Made by a program: the position numbers and the translations under genes
Notes under the pieces: generated by a model
The model's database searches: none
Told to the model about the DNA's origin: nothing
The model's input: only the letters and a program-made list of their open reading frames with translations
Shown: piece by piece, positions 31,529 through 36,755 of the stretch
Numbering within the stretch: the stretch's first letter is position 1
Layout: each line of letters opens with the position of its first letter
Source of the DNA: CAG-791 sp963605745
GTDB lineage: Bacteria; Bacillota; Clostridia; Lachnospirales; Lachnospiraceae
Direction of reading: 5' to 3'
DNA length: 36,755 nt
Assembly: GCA_963605745.1 (NCBI GenBank)
Contig: CAVCWT010000028.1
Coordinates: forward strand, 1 to 36,755

Positions 31529-33292
31529 ATGGAAGAAAAGAAAAGATCGTGGACGAGCTGGCTGTTGGAGTGGGCCGTCCCGCAAAAGCCACTTTATCTA
31601 TGGAGCATACTGCTCGCAGCGGGGAATGTTATTCTGAAAATCATTCCGTATTTTCTGATTGCGGATGTTGTCAGAATGTTTCTGGACGGTGAAAAAGAGT
31701 TTTCCGGGTATCTGATGAGAGCAGTGCTGATGGGATTGTCCTTTATCACAGCAGAGCTGCTGCACAGCACATCTACAACCCTGTCACATAAGGCGACATT
31801 TGCCGTCCTTGCCAATATTCGCAAAATGTGCTGTGACAAGCTGGGAAAGGTTTCACTTGGCTATGTCAAGGACACGCCGTCCGGCACCTTCAAGAACATC
31901 CTGGTAGAGCGCATCGACAGCATAGAAACAACGCTTGCCCATATCGTGCCGGAGGTTACCTCGAATTTGCTGGCTCCTGTCATCATTCTCATTTACTTCT
32001 TTACGGTTGATTGGCGACTGGCACTTTGGTCTTTGCTCCCTGTCGTGGTCGGCTTTTTGTGTTACGGCGGAATGATGATTGATTATAAGCCGAATTTTGA
32101 AAGAACCGTAAAGGCGACGAAGAACTTAAACGATGCAGCGGTTGAATACATTGACGGCATTGAGGTCATAAAGGCCTTCGGCAAGACGGAAAGCTCCTAC
32201 TCAAAATTTACAAAGGCAGCACGGGAGCAGGCGGATTCCTTCATCAACTGGATGAAGAAATGCTCACTCTACCAGGGGCTGGCGATGGCGGTAACACCAT
32301 ATACCCTGCTTACGGTGCTGCCCTTTGGCGCGCATTACGTTACAAACGGAACGCTTTTGCTTTCCGATTTTATCCTGTGCGTTATTCTGTCACTCGGCAT
32401 TGTCGGGCCGATTATTACCGTGTTGTCCTATACGGATGATCTTGGCAAAATCGATGTGATCATCGGCGAGGTCGCAAGGATTCTTGCACAGCCGGAGCTG
32501 GAGCGTCCCGGCAAAAGTGTTGCCGTTCCGAAGGACAATTCTGTCACGCTTGAGGAGGTGCATTTCGGCTATCACGAAAAGGAAGTTCTGCACGGAGTCA
32601 GCATGGAGCTGAAGGCGGGCAGTGTCAATGCGATTGTCGGTCCCTCCGGCAGCGGCAAGTCCACCATTGCAAAGCTCATTGCCTCCTTCTGGGATGCATC
32701 CTCCGGCAGCATTCAAATCGGCAGAACAGATATCCGGCAGCTGTCATTCGAGGAGTATAACAGTAAGATCGCCTATGTGGCCCAGGACAACTACCTGTTC
32801 AATGAAACCGTCATGGAAAATATCCGCCATGGCAAGCCCGGTGCCACGGACGAAGAGGTCATCGAGGTCACGAAGAAAAGCGGCTGCTATGATTTCATCA
32901 TGCAGCTGGAAAATGGCTTTGATACGATTGTCGGCGGCGCAGGCGGGCACCTGTCCGGCGGCGAGCGGCAGAGAATCTCCATTGCAAGGGCGATGCTGAA
33001 AAGTGCGCCCATCGTCATTCTCGATGAGGCGACCGCCTACACCGATCCTGAAAACGAGGCAATCCTGCAAAGCTCCATCGCAAAGCTGGTTGCGGGGAAA
33101 ACGCTGATCGTGATTGCGCACCGTCTCTCCACCGTAAAGGACAGTGACTGCATCTTTGTGGTGAATGACGGACGAATCGAGAACAGCGGAACCCATGAGA
33201 AGCTTCTGACATCCTGCCCGCTTTACCGGCAGATGTGGGAAGCACATATCCTGGCAAAGGACACCGCAAAGGAGGGTGAAGAAAATGTTTGA
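31529..33292 (+). CDS. ABC transporter, exporter-fold membrane/ATPase protein A
   Basis: A half-transporter of 587 residues with a six-helix membrane domain (about 20-310) then an ATPase domain. Walker A GPSGSGKST, signature LSGGERQR, Walker B VILDEATA and the His in IVIAHRLSTV are all intact. Its partner overlaps by eight bases. The start ATG has AAAGGAG upstream. Such twin half-transporters include IrtAB and YbtPQ siderophore importers and also drug or lipid exporters. The iron-box-like promoter favours the first idea. No siderophore enzymes or binding protein are in the window to support it, so the substrate stays open. Confidence 0.9.
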   Translation: MEEKKRSWTSWLLEWAVPQKPLYLWSILLAAGNVILKIIPYFLIADVVRMFLDGEKEFSGYLMRAVLMGLSFITAELLHSTSTTLSHKATFAVLANIRKMCCDKLGKVSLGYVKDTPSGTFKNILVERIDSIETTLAHIVPEVTSNLLAPVIILIYFFTVDWRLALWSLLPVVVGFLCYGGMMIDYKPNFERTVKATKNLNDAAVEYIDGIEVIKAFGKTESSYSKFTKAAREQADSFINWMKKCSLYQGLAMAVTPYTLLTVLPFGAHYVTNGTLLLSDFILCVILSLGIVGPIITVLSYTDDLGKIDVIIGEVARILAQPELERPGKSVAVPKDNSVTLEEVHFGYHEKEVLHGVSMELKAGSVNAIVGPSGSGKSTIAKLIASFWDASSGSIQIGRTDIRQLSFEEYNSKIAYVAQDNYLFNETVMENIRHGKPGATDEEVIEVTKKSGCYDFIMQLENGFDTIVGGAGGHLSGGERQRISIARAMLKSAPIVILDEATAYTDPENEAILQSSIAKLVAGKTLIVIAHRLSTVKDSDCIFVVNDGRIENSGTHEKLLTSCPLYRQMWEAHILAKDTAKEGEENV

Positions 33293-35018
33293 GGTACTGG
33301 CAAAATTCTTCCGTTTCTGCGGAAAGGAAAACGGTAATAAATTCAAGCTCTCCATGGTAATCGGACTTGTGGAGGCCATCGCAGTAGCAATGAAGATTCC
33401 TGCCATTATGTATATTCTGATTGGCCTCATGAGCGGAGAGCCGATGAAAAAATATATCTGTGGGGCTCTTATCATTATGGTGGCTGCCATCGTGGTCGCT
33501 GTGCTGTGCAGGATATTCTCCACTATGCTCCAGACGATTGGCGGATACAGTGCCGCCGCCTTTGCGAGAGTCCGGATTGCGGAGCATCTGCGTTATCTGC
33601 CTATGGGATATTTTAACTCGAACAGCATCGGCGAGATTTCTTCTGTCGCGACGAACACTATGGAAGCCCTTGGCGACGTCGCAACCCGTGTGGTCATGCA
33701 GACGACGCAGGGAATTCTCGAAACCTCGATGATTGTTCTCATGATACTCTGCTTTGACTGGAGGATTGGCTTAATCTCTGCCGCCGGCGTGTTTATTTTC
33801 TTCCTGGTCAATTCCAGGATGCAGAAGGCGGGCAAGGACATTTCTGAAGACAAGGTCGAACGTGATATCGAGCTGGTCAGCCAGATCATGGAGTACATTC
33901 AGGGCATCGCAGAGGTGAAGACCTACAATCTCCTCGGGACACAGGCAAAGAAGCTCAATGATGCGAATGACGCCTGCGCGAACGTCAACACAAAAATGGA
34001 GCTGACCTTTATTCCATATCATTTCTTCCAGACGGCGATCACGAAAATCACCGGGGCGGTGATTGTGGCATGCAGTGCGTATTTTTACATTAGCGGCACG
34101 ATGAGCGTGGTCTACGCCATTGGCATGACAATTTCGGCATTCATGCTGTATGCAAGCCTGGAAAGCGCAGGAAGCTTTTCCTCACTTCTGCACACGGTCA
34201 GCGTTTGCGTGGATAAGGCGGAGGCTATTCTGGCACTGGATACCATGGACCTTGACGGCAAGGATATTGAACCGGAGAACCATGATATTGAACTGAAGCA
34301 CGTTTCCTTCTCCTACGACAAGAGAAAGATCATTGATGATGTCTCTCTTTCCATTCCGGCAAAAACAACGACCGCCATCGTTGGTCCTTCCGGCGGCGGC
34401 AAGTCCACCCTCTGCAATCTGATTGCAAGGTTCTGGGATGTGGATTCCGGTGAAATTACACTCGGCGGCGTGAATGTGAAGGATTACAGTATGGACAGCC
34501 TGATGGAAAACTTCGCATTCGTGTTCCAGTCGGTCTACCTCTTTGCGGATACGATTGAGAACAACATCAAATTCGGCCGTCAGGACGCAAGTCATGAGGA
34601 AGTCGTCGAAGCGGCAAAGAAGGCCTGCTGCCATGAATTTATCATGAAGCTTCCGGACGGGTACAACACCGTAATCGGCGAGGGCGGAGCGAGCCTATCC
34701 GGCGGCGAAAAGCAGCGTATTTCCATTGCCCGTGCCATTATGAAGGACGCACCGATTATCATTCTGGACGAAGCCACTGCCAATGTCGATCCCGAAAACG
34801 AAAAGGAACTGGTGGATGCCGTGGAGGCACTCACAAAAGAGAAAACCATCATCATGATTGCCCATCGTCTGAAAACGGTGCGGCACGCGGATCAGATTGC
34901 CGTTGTGGACAAAGGCCGTATCGTTCAGCTTGGCACGCACGAGCAGCTCATGGATGAAGAGGGTATTTACAAGCGCTTTATTGATGCCAGAACGCAGGCC
35001 GTCAGCTGGAAGCTGTAA
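33285..35018 (+). CDS. ABC transporter, exporter-fold membrane/ATPase protein B
   Basis: Partner of the preceding gene, 577 residues, same domain order. Walker A is GPSGGGKST, the signature LSGGEKQR, Walker B IILDEATA, and the H-loop His in IMIAHRLKTV is present. Both ATP sites of the heterodimer should be active, unlike the exporter at 13147-16877. The membrane part begins FEVLAKFFRFCGKENGNKFKLSMVIG. The ATG at 33285 has GGAGGG eight bases upstream, and translation overlaps the upstream stop. It may be an importer or an exporter, and direction cannot be told from sequence. Confidence 0.9.
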   Translation: MFEVLAKFFRFCGKENGNKFKLSMVIGLVEAIAVAMKIPAIMYILIGLMSGEPMKKYICGALIIMVAAIVVAVLCRIFSTMLQTIGGYSAAAFARVRIAEHLRYLPMGYFNSNSIGEISSVATNTMEALGDVATRVVMQTTQGILETSMIVLMILCFDWRIGLISAAGVFIFFLVNSRMQKAGKDISEDKVERDIELVSQIMEYIQGIAEVKTYNLLGTQAKKLNDANDACANVNTKMELTFIPYHFFQTAITKITGAVIVACSAYFYISGTMSVVYAIGMTISAFMLYASLESAGSFSSLLHTVSVCVDKAEAILALDTMDLDGKDIEPENHDIELKHVSFSYDKRKIIDDVSLSIPAKTTTAIVGPSGGGKSTLCNLIARFWDVDSGEITLGGVNVKDYSMDSLMENFAFVFQSVYLFADTIENNIKFGRQDASHEEVVEAAKKACCHEFIMKLPDGYNTVIGEGGASLSGGEKQRISIARAIMKDAPIIILDEATANVDPENEKELVDAVEALTKEKTIIMIAHRLKTVRHADQIAVVDKGRIVQLGTHEQLMDEEGIYKRFIDARTQAVSWKL

Positions 35019-35092
35019 ATAGTTACAATGATTTCACATTGCGACAGAATAATAAGCATTTTCCCAAATGGTGTGATTTAGGAGATGTAATG

Positions 35093-36028
35093 ATGAGAAT
35101 TCTTGTACTTGGAGCAGGAGTGCTAGGCTGCAATCTTGCGATGAACCTGTTTCGTGCAGGAAAAGATGTTACATTGCTGGCCCGCGGTGACTGGGGCAGA
35201 CAGATTGAGGAAAATGGTCTTACCATTAGATATCAATATTCGTTTAAAAAGATAAATGCAAAAATCCCAGTAATTAAGACACTGGAGGCACAGGATTTCT
35301 ACGATGTAATATTTGTGACAGTGCGTTTTACACAGCTTGATTCTGTAATTCAGATGCTGATGGAGAACCGCTCCTGCAATATTGTATTTGTCGGCAATAA
35401 CACGAGGGCGGAGCAATGTACCGCTGCGCTTTCGGAGAAAAATGTGATGTTTGCCTTTGCCAGCTCTGCAGGACATAGAGAAAAGACCTATGTTTCTTCC
35501 ATTGATCTGAAGAAAATCACAATCGGACAGCTGAAGGAGGCAAATTCAAACGAACTGCTGATAAAGGAAATATTTGATGATACGCCGTACAGAATCGTGT
35601 ATGAGTCCAACATGAGTGATTACCTTCTGTCCCATGCCGCCTTTGTCGTGCCATGCACCTTCGCGTGTTATTACACCGACGGCAACCTAAAGAAAATCGG
35701 CAGAAACAAGGAATATATCAATCGCATTATCCGTGCAAATATTGAAGGATATGCAGCACTGGAAAAAGCAGGGCATGCGATACTGCCGGACGATGAGGAC
35801 TTTCGCTCGAAAAAATACTATAGGAGCTGCTACTTGCTCTACAAGCTGATGTGCATGACATCGATTGGAAAAATCTGTGCTTCGGATCATGCAATGAATG
35901 CGGTCGATGAAATGTCAGCACTAAACGAAGATATGAAGGCAATTTTTACAAGGGCAGGGGCAGCCTTTGAAGAATGGCTGAGACTGGAAGCTGAGGCGGG
36001 AAAGTATCTGGAAAGTAATATCGTCTAG
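35093..36028 (+). CDS. Ketopantoate reductase (PanE/ApbA)-like protein
   Basis: A 311-residue NAD(P)-binding oxidoreductase. The N-terminus MRILVLGAGVLGCNLA (GxGxxG at residues 7-12) is the dinucleotide site, followed by KDVTLLARGDWGRQIEENGL as in 2-dehydropantoate 2-reductases. The C-terminal half is mostly helical. Divergent members of this family act on other substrates, and no pantothenate genes are nearby, so ketopantoate reduction is doubtful. The ATG at 35093 is used with AGGAG eight bases upstream; ATG 35090 is an alternative. The gene looks more A+T-rich than those before it. It is 75 bases after the ABC pair and 15 bases before a methyltransferase. Confidence 0.8.
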   Translation: MRILVLGAGVLGCNLAMNLFRAGKDVTLLARGDWGRQIEENGLTIRYQYSFKKINAKIPVIKTLEAQDFYDVIFVTVRFTQLDSVIQMLMENRSCNIVFVGNNTRAEQCTAALSEKNVMFAFASSAGHREKTYVSSIDLKKITIGQLKEANSNELLIKEIFDDTPYRIVYESNMSDYLLSHAAFVVPCTFACYYTDGNLKKIGRNKEYINRIIRANIEGYAALEKAGHAILPDDEDFRSKKYYRSCYLLYKLMCMTSIGKICASDHAMNAVDEMSALNEDMKAIFTRAGAAFEEWLRLEAEAGKYLESNIV

Positions 36029-36043
36029 AAAAAGGGAAAAACT

Positions 36044-36646
36044 ATGAATAAGAAAATCTGGAATCTGTATGCGCCAATCTATGAGAAGGCCATGAAGGCA
36101 GATCAGAAATATTATAATTATATGTACAATAGGATCCCTTCGCAGATAGTTGGCAAGGAAGTGCTGGAGATTGCAACAGGCCCCGGCATGCTTGCCAAGC
36201 ATGTGGCGAGCGCTTCGAAGCGAATGATAGCAACGGATTATGCTGAGGGAATGATTAAAGAAGCGATGAAGGGGGAATGTCCTGCGAACCTGACCTTTGA
36301 AGTGGCGGATGCTACGGCACTTCCTTATGAGGATAATTCCTTCGATGTCGTATTGATTGCCAATGCCTTGCATGTGATGCCGAATCCTGAGAAGGCACTT
36401 TCGGAAATCGATAGAGTGCTTAGGGCAGATGGAATATTAATTGCTCCTAATTTTGTTGGTCATAAAAAGGGTGTAATCAGTAAGCTATGGAGTGGCATCA
36501 TGAAGCTTGGTGGAATTAAGTTTGAACATCAATGGACGCCGGAGGAATATCTTGAGTGGCTAGAAGCGCATGGCTGGAGAGTCACTTTTTCAAAGCTGAT
36601 GCCTTCAAGAATTTCATTGATGTACACTGAATGTGTGAGGAATTGA
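36044..36646 (+). CDS. Class I SAM-dependent methyltransferase
   Basis: A 200-residue Rossmann-fold methyltransferase. Motif I is VLEIATGPG (about 40-48), the acidic residue of motif II is the Asp of MIATDYAEG, and the later motifs ADATALPYEDNSFDVVLIANALHVM and VLRADGILIAPNFV are present. It resembles UbiE/Methyltransf_11 proteins. The methylated substrate is unknown. AAGGG is eight bases before the ATG. It overlaps no other gene and lies between the PanE-like gene and another membrane gene, all on one strand. Confidence 0.88.
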   Translation: MNKKIWNLYAPIYEKAMKADQKYYNYMYNRIPSQIVGKEVLEIATGPGMLAKHVASASKRMIATDYAEGMIKEAMKGECPANLTFEVADATALPYEDNSFDVVLIANALHVMPNPEKALSEIDRVLRADGILIAPNFVGHKKGVISKLWSGIMKLGGIKFEHQWTPEEYLEWLEAHGWRVTFSKLMPSRISLMYTECVRN

Positions 36647-36652
36647 TTTTTG

Positions 36653-36755
36653 ATGAATTACTTGCTGGAAATCGTTATTTTTAATGTCGTGATTTTTACA
36701 ATCTGCGGCATCAGCATGGCAAAGAAGGGCAAGCTCGGTATGATACAGGAGTACC
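36653..36755 (+). CDS. Membrane protein, truncated by the window edge
   Basis: The reading frame from ATG 36653 runs off the right end after 34 codons. It begins MNYLLEIVIFNVVIFTICG with a hydrophobic segment and continues to SMAKKGKLGMIQEY. One transmembrane helix is clear. Too little is visible to name a family. GAGGA lies about twelve bases upstream of the start. Confidence 0.55.
   Translation, partial: MNYLLEIVIFNVVIFTICGISMAKKGKLGMIQEY

Noticed and set aside
1..36755. CRISPR arrays, tRNA or rRNA genes, transposase genes
   Set aside because: No regularly spaced repeats, cloverleaf gene, rRNA segment or transposase motif was seen on either strand.

Overview
The window looks like chromosomal DNA of a gut or rumen Lachnospiraceae-type bacterium (Bacillota, Clostridia). 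Shine-Dalgarno sites are strong (AGGAGG-like), and most genes lie on the + strand and are roughly half G+C. The gene families (GPH sugar symporter with intracellular glycosidases, ROK glucokinase, Na+-pumping decarboxylase subunits, DUF5685, the zinc-ribbon/J-protein cluster) are typical of that family. All assignments come from reading the sequence and recognising motifs. No database search was run.

Layout. (1) 1-386: a structured dispersed repeat (45-217) and a hairpin-rich leader. (2) 429-1855: beta subunit of a Na+-translocating decarboxylase and a 40-residue gamma-like subunit. (3) 2022-4678: a polar amino-acid ABC importer (lipoprotein, permease, ATPase). (4) 4679-5097: a second, inverted copy of the dispersed repeat and the glucokinase promoter. 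(5) 5098-8449: ROK glucokinase and asparagine synthase. (6) 8503-10374: infC-rpmI-rplT with a sigma-A-like promoter, a long leader ending in an attenuator-like terminator, and an AUU start codon for IF3. (7) 10566-12773: a cluster of a zinc-ribbon membrane protein, a DUF5685 protein and a J-domain protein. (8) 12775-13146: four consecutive hairpins, then a large dyad upstream of the next operon. (9) 13147-16877: heterodimeric ABC exporter with one degenerate ATP site. (10) 17019-19361: Tex. (11) 19411-30524: a carbohydrate-use locus with an AraC regulator, a GPH symporter and GH1, GH2, GH43-like and GH3 enzymes, none with a signal peptide. (12) 30773-36755: a small membrane protein, an ABC exporter-fold pair with two intact ATP sites, a ketopantoate-reductase-like protein, a methyltransferase and the start of another membrane protein.

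How the parts work together. In the sugar locus the regulator probably senses a glycoside or oligosaccharide, the symporter imports it without phosphorylation, and the four cytoplasmic enzymes trim it to monosaccharides. The GH1 enzyme keeps the Glu-Trp pair of non-phosphorylated substrate binders, which fits that model. The GH2 C-terminus and the GH43-like N-terminus seem to carry the same small helical module. In the last region, the promoters of the membrane protein and of the ABC pair share a GGTTAG-N6-CTAA dyad over the -10. It resembles DtxR/IdeR iron boxes, so metal- or siderophore-linked transport is a reasonable but unproven idea.

The points most worth a second look are the tandem hairpin block at 12775-12953, the helical module shared by two neighbouring glycosidases, the common dyad of the 30.6-31.5 kb promoters, and the two related repeats at 45-217 and 4748-4906.
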